Shown here: positions 33,874 through 42,429 of the stretch, one piece after another | Layout: every line of letters begins with the position of its first letter | Position numbering within the stretch: position 1 is the first letter of the stretch | DNA from: JAWXBR01 sp034440235 | GTDB lineage: Bacteria > Bacteroidota > Ignavibacteria > Kapaibacteriales > Kapaibacteriaceae | Direction of reading: 5' to 3' | Assembly: GCA_034440235.1 (NCBI GenBank) | Contig: JAWXBR010000062.1 | Span: 43,601 to 107,600, forward strand | Length of the DNA: 64,000 nt | The notes under the pieces: generated by a model | What the model saw: the letters and a program-made list of their open reading frames with translations, nothing else | Told to the model about the DNA's origin: nothing | Databases searched by the model: none | Position numbers and translations under genes: made by a program

Positions 33874-34978
33874 GGGGCAGCGTTGTTGACTGTTCACGCA
33901 CGAGTGTGGCTGACGCAGTGTAGTGTAAGGTAGGGTTATCGTTTTCCAGACGATAGGCTTTCTCTTGTAGAACTACAACAAGTCCTGAAGAGACATCACG
34001 TTGTATTGTAGAAAACGCAACAAATCGTGATCCACCAGCATTGTGTCGTTTAGTTGTTAACGACAGATAACATTGTTGCCTACCATTCTGCATCCTAACG
34101 GAGTCTACACGTGTTGTACGAACCAGTGTGTCCTTCGTAATAACAGGCGGAGAAGTCTGTCCCTGTCTGATAGATGTTACAAACTGGGTTTTTGACTTTA
34201 TAGTCAGCGTGTCTATCCACACTGCGCCTTCACTAATCGAACTAGTAACAGAAGATGTTGGAAGAATAAAGTTCATTAGCTCTGGTGTTGCCGGAGTCTC
34301 TTCAGGTGTATTTGTGTATTGCGTTGCTCTAGCCGATAAAGGTTCGGCTTGTGCCTCACTAACATTGCTTGCATTCTCGTCGTTATACACGATAACTGTA
34401 CTAGCCAGAATTCTCCCTAGGGCATCGAGTACTGCTTCGTATGCTTGTTCCTGCACCCAGCTTCGATAACCTGCAAACCGTTTATGGCGCTTGTCGCCGG
34501 TATGCATAGCTGACGAGTCACGAACAGGGTCGCTTGAGAGATTAATCCTGCAGCGCGTGTTACCACGTTCATCCCGGTCAAGTGCACGCAGATTAAATGT
34601 AGTCTGCAATCTCATGGAGTGATCATTCACAACAATTTGATCAGTAATCAATTTGTAAGCAAAGTGATCACCTGGGGCAAGATTGTATCGCAACGTTACT
34701 ACCGATTGCAGCGAGTCGGGGTGGATCGAGTTCGACGCATCATTTGTCATGGCAGCACAATTGAACCCTAAACAAACGACTGCACACATTACGATCGTCA
34801 AACGAAGTATGAGATGTGTAGAACTGAGCATGAGATATATAGAACTGAGCATGAGATGTATAGGACTGAGCATGAGATGTATAGGACTGAGCATGAGATG
34901 TATAGGATTGAGCATGAGATGTATAGGACTGAGCATGAGATGTATGGGACTGAGCATGAGAATCTGATATTGAGACAA
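33863..34978 (-). CDS. Secreted protein of unknown function with repeat-expanded N-terminus
   Basis: Up to 371 residues. The first 56 are copies of the 7-residue unit MLSPIHL encoded by a 21-bp array; each copy offers an in-frame ATG. A signal peptide follows (ILRLTIVMCAVVCLGFNCAA), best served by the ATG at 34831, so that is the most likely functional start. The mature part is beta-rich (VTLRYNLAPGDHFAYKLITDQIV, TLVRTTRVDSVRMQNGRQQCYLSL) with paired cysteines. I recognise no family. It lies downstream of Ppx/GppA and overlaps the convergent kgd stop by 11 nt. Confidence 0.65.
   Translation of the reverse strand: MSQYQILMLSPIHLMLSPIHLMLNPIHLMLSPIHLMLSPIHLMLSSIYLMLSSTHLILRLTIVMCAVVCLGFNCAAMTNDASNSIHPDSLQSVVTLRYNLAPGDHFAYKLITDQIVVNDHSMRLQTTFNLRALDRDERGNTRCRINLSSDPVRDSSAMHTGDKRHKRFAGYRSWVQEQAYEAVLDALGRILASTVIVYNDENASNVSEAQAEPLSARATQYTNTPEETPATPELMNFILPTSSVTSSISEGAVWIDTLTIKSKTQFVTSIRQGQTSPPVITKDTLVRTTRVDSVRMQNGRQQCYLSLTTKRHNAGGSRFVAFSTIQRDVSSGLVVVLQEKAYRLENDNPTLHYTASATLVREQSTTLPPTE
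34811..34957. repeat. 21-bp tandem array, seven copies
   Basis: Seven near-identical head-to-tail units of 21 bp (34811, 34832, 34853, 34874, 34895, 34916 and 34937), core GAGATGTATAGGACTGAGCA, with decayed half-units on both sides. On the minus strand every unit reads ATG-CTC-AGT-CCT-ATA-CAT-CTC. The length is a multiple of three, so copy number can change without frameshift. There are no spacers, so it is not CRISPR. Confidence 0.95.
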
Positions 34979-34984
34979 AACTGT

Positions 34985-35887
34985 TCATCGCATCATAACA
35001 CCGAACCGAAGACCCTTTACACTAACCAGACATCTGTCGTAATCGAGATCGCGTAGCGACTGTTCGAGTATCAATGCTCCTGCTGGAAGAATATCAACTC
35101 GATTAGGATCTATTCCGGGCAGGGTCGAACGTTCTTGCCTAGACATTTCCAACAAACGCTCTGTCCAGTATGATATAGCTCCCAGCTGCAAAACGTGACC
35201 GTCAACTTTTTCTTTCTCGAACTTGGTCAAACCAAGATCGAGGATGGCCAGAGACGTAGGCGTGCCCGCTACCGCGATTAAGTCCTCATTTGGGTAACTT
35301 CTGAGCGTGACTTTCACAGAAGCCAATTCCCTTTGTACGAAATCCCGAGCCATACAGACGTTTTGACGAGTGGGGAGGTCTCCCAATCCAAAACGCTCAG
35401 TGAATCGAACAGCACCAAACTCAACACTATGAGCTGAATAAACTATACGGGAAAACCCTGATATGTACTCTGAACTGCCGCCACCTATATCTATTACAGT
35501 ACACGGCTTGCTGAATTTACCTGCAACACCGGCAAATGTGATATTGGCCTCCTCCAGCCCTCCAATGACGTCTATAGGGACTCCTATTTGGGTTTCTAGG
35601 AGCTTTCTGACTTCGACACCATTATTTGCATTACGCAATGCAGAGGTGCCCACGGCCGCGATTGACTCTACTCGTAGGGCCTCGCATATTAGCTTGTAAT
35701 CGCGCAGGATGGCAGACGCTCTCTCAACGGCACCTTGATTTATTGAGCCAGAGGCATCGAGACCTTCACCAAGTCGTGCAATTCTGTGCACATCTTCCAG
35801 AATTGTCCATTCACCATCTGGGGCATTGAGCACACCAACAACCATCAGAATGGTATTGGTGCCTATATCAATTCCCGCGCGAATCAC
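34985..35887 (-). CDS. Ppx/GppA family exopolyphosphatase
   Basis: A 300-residue ASKHA-fold phosphatase. It has the phosphate-binding opening IRAGIDIGTNTILMVV, the switch TSALRNANNG, the second loop VIDIGGGSSEYI and AVAGTPTSLA. Members hydrolyse polyphosphate or pppGpp. It lacks the C-terminal HD extension of long Ppx proteins. The start is GTG 35887, inside the end of the mutase gene (20-nt overlap), so translation is likely coupled; an extension to 35965 does not look family-like. The 21-bp array begins about 30 nt after its stop. Confidence 0.85.
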   Translation of the reverse strand: MIRAGIDIGTNTILMVVGVLNAPDGEWTILEDVHRIARLGEGLDASGSINQGAVERASAILRDYKLICEALRVESIAAVGTSALRNANNGVEVRKLLETQIGVPIDVIGGLEEANITFAGVAGKFSKPCTVIDIGGGSSEYISGFSRIVYSAHSVEFGAVRFTERFGLGDLPTRQNVCMARDFVQRELASVKVTLRSYPNEDLIAVAGTPTSLAILDLGLTKFEKEKVDGHVLQLGAISYWTERLLEMSRQERSTLPGIDPNRVDILPAGALILEQSLRDLDYDRCLVSVKGLRFGVMMR

Positions 35888-38012
35888 GTGATGTGTTGTT
35901 TCTAATACAATCAAGCACAGTTGAGGCGGCATCGAGGATGTTCGTCCCTGGACCAAAGATGGCACTTACACCGGCTTGCGTGAGAAACTCGTAGTCCTTA
36001 GCTGGTATGACACCACCGGCTACAACCTGAATGTCAGGAGCACCTTGCTCATGAAGTGCAGCAATAAGTTGTGGGATAAGTGTACGATGCCCTGCAGCCT
36101 GACTAGAAATGCCGATAACGTGTACGTCGTTGTCGATGGCTTGTCGTGCACATTCTTCGGGAGTTGCGAAGAGCGGACCGATGTCTACATCGAAGCCTAT
36201 ATCAGCAAACGCTGTTGCGATGACCTTTGCGCCCCGATCGTGTCCATCCTGACCCAACTTTGCAACGAGCATACGTGGACGACGTCCGTTTTTCTTTTCG
36301 AAAGCGTCTACATCCTGGCGCAGCTGTATAAATCGAGGATCTTGCGCATACTGTGCCCCATACACACCTTCAATTGTCACAGTTGTAGCCTCATACCTCG
36401 TAAACGAATTCGCCAATGCTTCAGAGATTTCGCCAACCGTTGCACGCGCACGAGCACATCGAATACTATGCTCGAGAAGATTCCCAGAGCCCGATGATGC
36501 TGCTTGGGAAAGTGCTCGCAGAGCATCTTCAACTGCTGGTGCATTGCGTGAACTGCGCGTGTGTTCGAGGCGTTTAATTTGTGACTCGCGCACCGCAGTG
36601 TTATCGATATCCAAAATTTCGATAGGCTCGGCTTTGCCGTCTGTGTAACGGTTCACACCAACGATAACTTCCTTACCCTGGTCAATCAAAGCTTGGCGAC
36701 GAGCAGCTGATTCTTCGATGCGCATCTTTGGTATGCCTGCCTGAATGGCCTTCGTCATACCACCATACGACTCGACTTCATTAATGAGCGTCATCGCCTC
36801 GGCCACTAGCGAAGATGTTAGAGACTCAACGTAATACGAACCTCCTAAGGGATCGACTACGTGTACAACACCACTCTCCTCAGCAAGTACGAGTTGTGTA
36901 TTGCGTGCTATACGTGCAGATGTGTCTGTTGGCAGTCCAAGCGCTTCATCAAATGAATTCGTATGAAGCGACTGCGTACCACCAAGTACTGCTGCAAAAC
37001 CCTCAAGTGTCGTTCGGATGATGTTATTGTAGGGGTCTTGTGCAGCGAGCGACCAACCCGATGTTTGGCAATGTGTGCGAAGGATGGACGATTCCTTTTT
37101 TGCTGGCTCGAACTGCTGCATCAAATTGTACCACAGAATACGCGCAGCGCGAAGCTTCGCAACTTCCATGAAGAAGTTCATTCCGATAGCAAAGAAGAAC
37201 GACAGACGTGGTGCGAACGTGTCGACACTCATGCCACGTGCTAACACCGTACGTACATACTCTAGTCCGTCAGCAATTGTATACGCAAGTTCCTGAACTG
37301 CAGTCGCACCAGCCTCGTGAATATGATAGCCTGAAATCGAGATCGAATTGAATCGAGGCATGCGTTGCGTGATGTATTCTATGATGTCGGCCACAATGCG
37401 CATAGACGGGGCCGGTGGATAGATGTAGGTGTTCCGCACCATGAATTCTTTGAGGATGTCGTTCTGAATCGTTCCACTTAGCAGCTCTTCTGAAACGCCC
37501 TGCTCTTCGGCTGCGACGATAAACATTGCAAGTATTGGAAGGACGGCACCATTCATTGTCATCGAAACACTCATGCTATCGAGCGGGATGCCCTCAAACA
37601 GAATCTTCATATCCTCGACAGAATCAATAGCAACCCCAGCCTTACCGACATCGCCAACGACTCTTGGGTGATCGCTATCATAACCGCGATGCGTCGCAAG
37701 ATCAAATGCTACGGATAGACCCTTCTGGCCGGAGGCCAGACCCCTACGATAAAAAGCGTTTGAAGCTTCGGCCGTTGAGAAGCCTGCATACTGTCTAACA
37801 GTCCACGGACGGTTTACGTACATCGTGGCGTATGGTCCGCGTGCAAAGGGCGCCATCCCTGGCAGTGACTCGAGCTGTCCGTCTAAATCTGATGACGTGT
37901 AAAGGGGCTTAATCGGAATACCTTCTAGCGACATCCGCTCTGAAATGATAGGGGAGTCTGCACGAAGTTCGCGTTGAGCCAGGGCTTGCCACGGTGTGAT
38001 ATCTATTGCCAT
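35868..38012 (-). CDS. Methylmalonyl-CoA mutase, large (catalytic) subunit
   Basis: A 714-residue B12-dependent mutase. The TIM-barrel half begins near the family motif RPWTVRQYAGFSTAEASN and contains GLSVAFDLATHRGYDSD and GGTQSLHTNSFDEALGLPT. The C-terminal cobalamin domain has AKLGQDGHDRG (DxHxxG, the base-off ligand), IGISSQAAGH and VVAGGVIP. It interconverts succinyl-CoA and methylmalonyl-CoA. The small MutA partner, normally encoded just upstream, is absent from this locus, as is the MeaB GTPase. With the carboxylase at the window start it points to propionate or branched-chain metabolism. Confidence 0.95.
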   Translation of the reverse strand: MAIDITPWQALAQRELRADSPIISERMSLEGIPIKPLYTSSDLDGQLESLPGMAPFARGPYATMYVNRPWTVRQYAGFSTAEASNAFYRRGLASGQKGLSVAFDLATHRGYDSDHPRVVGDVGKAGVAIDSVEDMKILFEGIPLDSMSVSMTMNGAVLPILAMFIVAAEEQGVSEELLSGTIQNDILKEFMVRNTYIYPPAPSMRIVADIIEYITQRMPRFNSISISGYHIHEAGATAVQELAYTIADGLEYVRTVLARGMSVDTFAPRLSFFFAIGMNFFMEVAKLRAARILWYNLMQQFEPAKKESSILRTHCQTSGWSLAAQDPYNNIIRTTLEGFAAVLGGTQSLHTNSFDEALGLPTDTSARIARNTQLVLAEESGVVHVVDPLGGSYYVESLTSSLVAEAMTLINEVESYGGMTKAIQAGIPKMRIEESAARRQALIDQGKEVIVGVNRYTDGKAEPIEILDIDNTAVRESQIKRLEHTRSSRNAPAVEDALRALSQAASSGSGNLLEHSIRCARARATVGEISEALANSFTRYEATTVTIEGVYGAQYAQDPRFIQLRQDVDAFEKKNGRRPRMLVAKLGQDGHDRGAKVIATAFADIGFDVDIGPLFATPEECARQAIDNDVHVIGISSQAAGHRTLIPQLIAALHEQGAPDIQVVAGGVIPAKDYEFLTQAGVSAIFGPGTNILDAASTVLDCIRNNTSRDSRGN

Positions 38013-38025
38013 GGCCTAAAATAAC

Positions 38026-38053
38026 CACGGGGCGACCGTTTGGCCGCCCCGTG
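38026..38053 (-). terminator. Intrinsic terminator after the OmpA-TSP3 gene
   Basis: CACGGGGCG (38026-38034) pairs perfectly with CGCCCCGTG (38045-38053). Read leftward, the hairpin follows the OmpA stop (38080) and is succeeded by TTATTTT just before the mutase start. Confidence 0.75.
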
Positions 38054-38079
38054 AAGGACAATCTATTTACGACCTGTGC

Positions 38080-40131
38080 TTATTTACAGGTTTCGGCGAT
38101 TTTTACAGCAATGCGACGATTCTGTACACGAGCTGCTTCGATTTGTGCAGCTGAACCCTTCTTAGGTTCTTTGATGTTCGGACGTGAGCTTCCGTAGCCA
38201 ACGGTATTTGTGACGCGAGAAGCGCTAACACCTTGGCCAATCAGCCAGTTCTTCACTGCTGTAGCACGCATGTGAGAGAGTTCATGATTACGGGCTGCTG
38301 GACCTTCGCTGGATGCATGACCTTCGATTTCAACCTTCAGGTCTGGGCACTGTTCGATAAGGGCCTTGATCTGATAGAGGTTGTTAAGCGTGCCAGGTAT
38401 TTCCATGTTGAAGTTATCTGTGTCCACGATGAAGAGTACACCAGGGAAGTTCGTCAGTGTACCAACCTTTGGCTTTGGAGGACATCCATCAGGTGCAACG
38501 CCAGCGATAAGTGGGCAACGATCTTTGAAGTCGTTGTAGCCGTCTCTATCTGTATCTGGGTCAAGAGGATTTGTACGTGTTCTCTTGATTTCATCACCAT
38601 CAGATAGACCCTCGCCATCTGTGTCTGCCTTGTTAGGATTGGTCTTGTAGATGCGAACTTCGTCGCCGTCATTCAGGCCATCGTTATCTGTGTCGATGTT
38701 CTTAGGATTTGTGAGGTAGGTCTTTACTTCTTCACCATCCATAAGGCCATCAGAATCTGTGTCTTTTTGACTTGGATTGGTCTTGTGCACGTTCACTTCT
38801 TCGCCATCATTCAGTTGATCGGCGTCGGTATCCATGTTTGTTGGATTTGTGTTGTGCTTCTTGATTTCATCACCATCAGACAGTCCGTCAGTATCGGTAT
38901 CTGCTTTGAGAGGATCTGTTCTGTGTGTGTTTACTTCGTCGCCATCAATCAAGCCATCGCTATCGGTGTCTGGCTCAAGTGGATTTGTTTTGCGAGCAAT
39001 CTCTTCGCCGTCCTTGAGGTTGTCTGCATCTGTGTCAGGATTGATCGGGTTGGTCTTGTACGTAACAAGTTCTTCACGATCGTTCAGTCCGTCAGCGTCA
39101 GTATCTGCCTTGAGAGGATTTGTGCGGAACGCAGTTACAGGAAGAATATCGACTTGAGAAGCATTCCAACCTGTTGGCACCTTACGCGACCCATCATGTT
39201 CGTAGCCATCAGGAAGGCCATCGCCGTCTGTGTCGGCATTACGCTCGTCTGTACCAATGCGGCGTTCGTCGCTATTGCTTAGGCCGTCACCATCATAATC
39301 GGATGCGCCGAAGACGTAGAATGTAACACCAAGGCCGAGGGTCAAGAACTTGTCTGTCTTGCCTGGATCGACTCCGGCTGGTAGGGGAGCAAGTGTGTTG
39401 GAGTATGGCTGACCGTTCAGTGGATCTGAAGCGAACGCCTTCATACTACCTGGGTTGTAATCATCGAGGTATTCTGTGGTTGTTATGCGGTACAGCACCT
39501 GAGCATTCAAAACGAAGTTTTCGCTTAGGTACCATTCAAAACCACCACCGACAGGAATTACTAAACCAGCATTTTTGTCTTGATCGTACAAGCCTTGAGC
39601 TTCGCCTGGCAAGACGCCTACCGCACCACCAGCGCCAAGTCCGGCACCACCAGAAAGGCCTGGACGAACTTGGAACGACATCATACCAATACCACCACCG
39701 ATGTATGGCACGAAGGTTTCACCGGGGATAAGGTTGATAAACGCAAGAAGCTCATAAGCGAAAATGCGCGTGTTATTCCGACGTTCTTCGCCTTCGCCAG
39801 AAATCTGCGTTCCGTTTGGAAACTGATCGCCAGGTTTCTTTCCTACACCAAAATAATCGGTGTATCTGAGATTGGCATCTTCTACGTCTATGCGAAACCG
39901 TGGGTTCGCATAGGTGAACTGTGCTTGTAGTGCTAACCAGCTCATGACGTTATACCGAAGGTGGATATCACCACCGATATACCACGAGTTGTCTGAAAAG
40001 TCGCCAAATAATTTGGAGCCACCGACTGTAGCACCAAAACCAGCGCGACCAGCCAGAGCCTGTGCCGACGCTGTACTCGAAATTGTTAAGAACGCAAGTA
40101 GGATTGTTATCCAACGCGTAGAGTTAAGCAT
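38080..40131 (-). CDS. OmpA family outer-membrane protein with thrombospondin type-3 calcium repeats
   Basis: A 683-residue protein. A signal peptide (cleavage after STASAQA) is followed by an N-terminal beta-barrel of about 260 residues (AGFGATVGGSKLFGDFSDNSWYIG). About nine acidic 23-residue repeats of the form DTDxDGLxDGDEVxxxxTNP then occupy residues about 285-520, typical calcium-binding TSP3 repeats. An OmpA C-terminal domain follows (FNMEIPGTLNN, VEIEGHASSEGPAARNHELSHMRA) that binds peptidoglycan. It likely anchors the outer membrane to the wall, as in OprF-like porins. GGGAGAG six bases before ATG is a clear ribosome-binding site. A strong terminator follows. Confidence 0.92.
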   Translation of the reverse strand: MLNSTRWITILLAFLTISSTASAQALAGRAGFGATVGGSKLFGDFSDNSWYIGGDIHLRYNVMSWLALQAQFTYANPRFRIDVEDANLRYTDYFGVGKKPGDQFPNGTQISGEGEERRNNTRIFAYELLAFINLIPGETFVPYIGGGIGMMSFQVRPGLSGGAGLGAGGAVGVLPGEAQGLYDQDKNAGLVIPVGGGFEWYLSENFVLNAQVLYRITTTEYLDDYNPGSMKAFASDPLNGQPYSNTLAPLPAGVDPGKTDKFLTLGLGVTFYVFGASDYDGDGLSNSDERRIGTDERNADTDGDGLPDGYEHDGSRKVPTGWNASQVDILPVTAFRTNPLKADTDADGLNDREELVTYKTNPINPDTDADNLKDGEEIARKTNPLEPDTDSDGLIDGDEVNTHRTDPLKADTDTDGLSDGDEIKKHNTNPTNMDTDADQLNDGEEVNVHKTNPSQKDTDSDGLMDGEEVKTYLTNPKNIDTDNDGLNDGDEVRIYKTNPNKADTDGEGLSDGDEIKRTRTNPLDPDTDRDGYNDFKDRCPLIAGVAPDGCPPKPKVGTLTNFPGVLFIVDTDNFNMEIPGTLNNLYQIKALIEQCPDLKVEIEGHASSEGPAARNHELSHMRATAVKNWLIGQGVSASRVTNTVGYGSSRPNIKEPKKGSAAQIEAARVQNRRIAVKIAETCK

Positions 40132-40292
40132 TTGTCTCTCCCTGCTGTGTGTTTAAGTAACCGAAGGCCCATATAAAGGCGAGCACCATGTCATGTTCCA
40201 TCCTAACAAACACTCACCATGAGATTACTCTGCTACAACAATGTCCGCAAACCTGCGTTGAGGAAGGCACCGTCTAGGTGTAGAGGGGATGG

Positions 40293-41446
40293 TTACTTGT
40301 ACGGAGCGTGCACAAATCGCTTGGCTTCGGCATGTGAACCTTGCACATCTTTCCAGGAAAGTACCTTTTCATACTGCGTTAACGCCATCTCACGTTTGCC
40401 CTGAAGGTCAAGAATCTGACCAATCTTGAGATTTGTCTTCACCATGAAACCAGAAGGATCTTCATCTATCGCCCTGCATGCCTCGTCAGTTTTAAAAAAG
40501 TATGTGAGTGCGAGTGGCAGGTCTCCTCGAAGCATGCGTACTACCCCTACATAGTATAGAGCTTCTCTAGCCGCATATTTATCGTACCCAAACTTCTTGT
40601 CAAGGACTTTAACAAGTACGTCGCGCCAAAGTACTTCAACGGAATCTAATGTACCAAGAGAGACCAGGCACCGACCAAATGCACGATGGAAATATGGGTT
40701 ATTGGAAAATCTAGTATAGAGACCCCGAGCATAAGGCATGGCTTCTGACGGCGATTTTTCAAAGTCGTAGTAGACTTGATAGAGCACACTTGAGCTTCAT
40801 AATTCGCGTATCTAGCTTTTTGAGCTGCAGCCTTGAGTTGAAGGATGCCCAAGGTTTTGTCACCTCGTGGAAAGAATACCATTACAGGTTTTAGAATAGG
40901 GTATGCTTCGGGAAACACGGCAGCGAGGTAGTTGTAAAGTCCCGTCCCGAGCATGATATCATGATTGCCAGGAGCAATTTTCTGGCACTCGGTAAGAAGG
41001 TCTAGAGCCTCTCGAGCATCGTTTACTGCATCGATCAGTCTTTCACGAATTGTGTAGTACCTGCCACGAAATCCAAGAGCTCCACCTTTAAAAAAAAGTG
41101 CAGTGACATTTGTCCTATCGGTTTCAATAATCTTATTACAAACCTCTAATACGCGGTCAATTTTCGCCAGAAAAGCAGCGTCGTATGCCTTGTTCCTACT
41201 CGACAGGTTAATCTTCCACCACTCAATCATCGCGTCAAGATAATATCCTGCAGGATGATCGGGATACATTGCAATGACACTTTCAAAGTTCTTGTGTGCC
41301 TCTTCAAACTGTACGTTGTAAATATTCTGTATGCCTTGCTGTAGCAACGTGTCACCATCAGATTTCATAAAAATCCATTGTGCACGTAGGGTTGTGACAG
41401 AACACGTCATCAATAGTAGTGCAGTTATCAGAAGAGAGCGTTTCAT
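40293..41446 (-). pseudogene. TPR-like exported protein, split by a frameshift
   Basis: Two overlapping frames join into one protein of about 384 residues. The first (41446 to near 40790) has a signal peptide (LLITALLLMTCSVTTLRAQ) and helical repeats (NVQFEEAHKNFESVIAMYPDHPAGYYLDAMIEWW). The second continues with VLYQVYYDFEKSPSEAMPYA and NPYFHRAFGR to 40293. Removing one of the two AC dinucleotides within CACAC at 40785-40789 (GTGT on the coding strand) restores a single frame. So a 2-nt slippage event, or a sequencing error, broke the gene. The function is unknown; the repeats suggest protein interaction. Confidence 0.7.
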
Positions 41447-41453
41447 AGGTACC

Positions 41454-42134
41454 TTACGTCGCTGCGTGTGTGGTTGATAAAAAACTTCGACGGTAACGGG
41501 CAGCACGCGTCTCTGCATCGAGTGGCACAGTACGAATGGCAACTACCGAAGCAAGCACAAGAAGCCCCGTTGTGAGAGCCCCTTCCTCGATGCCATATGT
41601 ATTGCCAAATAGCCATCGCTGCGATACAGACGACAGATCGAGCCTCAATAGGCCAATGCCCAGGTCTATTCCGCTGACGTTGCCGACGAGCAACCCAACC
41701 AGCACGTTCCAACTTGCATGAAAGGAGATCGCGGCGTAGAGAGAGTGGCTCTGTGTAACTAGAACACCGATGAAAATTCCGGCTAGGGCAGTGTTCATTA
41801 TTGACCAGGTGTTGGCATCTGGATTCATGGCGTGCATGACACCGAACAAGGCTCCAGACCCGAGCACTGCTACTGTTGGCCCCAGTCGCTTACGAGCAAA
41901 CTCAAAGATCGGTCCACGAAAAATCAGTTCTTCAATGGTTGCCCATAATAACAGCAATGCTATCGCTGAAATCATGGAATCGACGGTTGGAGTATGTGGT
42001 ATAAATCTAGCACCAAGTGCAAGGGCTATAACAGAGACAATGCAAATCATACAGATAGCCATGCCAATGCCATATCCAACGAGGCGCAGGGTGTTCGTAT
42101 GCCAGGCGAGACCGCTACGCTTGAACGTTTCCAT
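41454..42134 (-). CDS. CPBP family intramembrane metalloprotease
   Basis: A 226-residue polytopic membrane protein with the three CPBP (Abi) motifs: TIEELIFRG (EExxxR-like), LFGVMHAM (FxxxH) and SFHASWN (HxxxN/B). These form the metal-dependent protease site inside the membrane, as in Rce1-type CAAX prenyl proteases. The bacterial target is unknown. It overlaps the HicB-like gene by 20 nt and is followed 7 nt later by the frameshifted TPR-like gene. AAGGGGCT at 41577. Confidence 0.85.
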   Translation of the reverse strand: METFKRSGLAWHTNTLRLVGYGIGMAICMICIVSVIALALGARFIPHTPTVDSMISAIALLLLWATIEELIFRGPIFEFARKRLGPTVAVLGSGALFGVMHAMNPDANTWSIMNTALAGIFIGVLVTQSHSLYAAISFHASWNVLVGLLVGNVSGIDLGIGLLRLDLSSVSQRWLFGNTYGIEEGALTTGLLVLASVVAIRTVPLDAETRAARYRRSFLSTTHAAT

Positions 42135-42315
42135 TCGTCCTGATTGACTCTACGTGTGCACGAACGTGATCTTTCATTGCTTCCTCGACCTCTTCATGCG
42201 TTGAGCCCTTGATCATGAACGTTAGTTGTGGACAATACGAAGCGTAGTCCGACTCACCCCTGCGTCGAATCAGTATCTCGTAATCGTCTAGGTTAATGCT
42301 TGTGGGTGTATTCAT
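42115..42315 (-). CDS. HicB-like small protein (orphan antitoxin fold)
   Basis: A 66-residue protein with the HicB partial RNase-H pattern YEILIRRRGESDYASYCPQL followed by GSTHEEVEEAMKDHVRAHVE. No HicA-type mRNA interferase gene (about 60 residues with the GSHHHF/W motif) is adjacent, so it is probably an orphan or a domesticated relative. ATG 42315 is chosen over 42351. It lies in front of the CPBP protease and is probably co-transcribed with it. Confidence 0.6.
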   Translation of the reverse strand: MNTPTSINLDDYEILIRRRGESDYASYCPQLTFMIKGSTHEEVEEAMKDHVRAHVESIRTNGNVQA

Positions 42316-42348
42316 ATTGATTTCTTCGTTTAATAAATTCTGTTCGTT

Positions 42349-42429
42349 CAATTCATCTCTCGTGGCTTAACCCATCAAATTCACCTCTCGGACCTAACCC
42401 ATCATCGGTATCTCACGAGTTTGTTTTGC
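42349..42429. repeat. 27-nt tandem copies across the TPR-protein stop codon
   Basis: Units 42349-42375 and 42376-42402 share most bases (both end CTTAACCCAT or CCTAACCCAT); a third, 42403-42429, is the decayed coding copy that contains the last codons of the TPR gene. Confidence 0.65.

Noticed and set aside
34811..34957. CRISPR array
   Set aside because: Units of 21 bp abut with no spacers and are part of a coding frame; no cas genes are present.
38560..39320. DNA minisatellite or CRISPR-like array in the OmpA gene
   Set aside because: The periodicity is the 69-nt footprint of 23-residue thrombospondin type-3 protein repeats, with DNA divergence between copies as expected for coding sequence.
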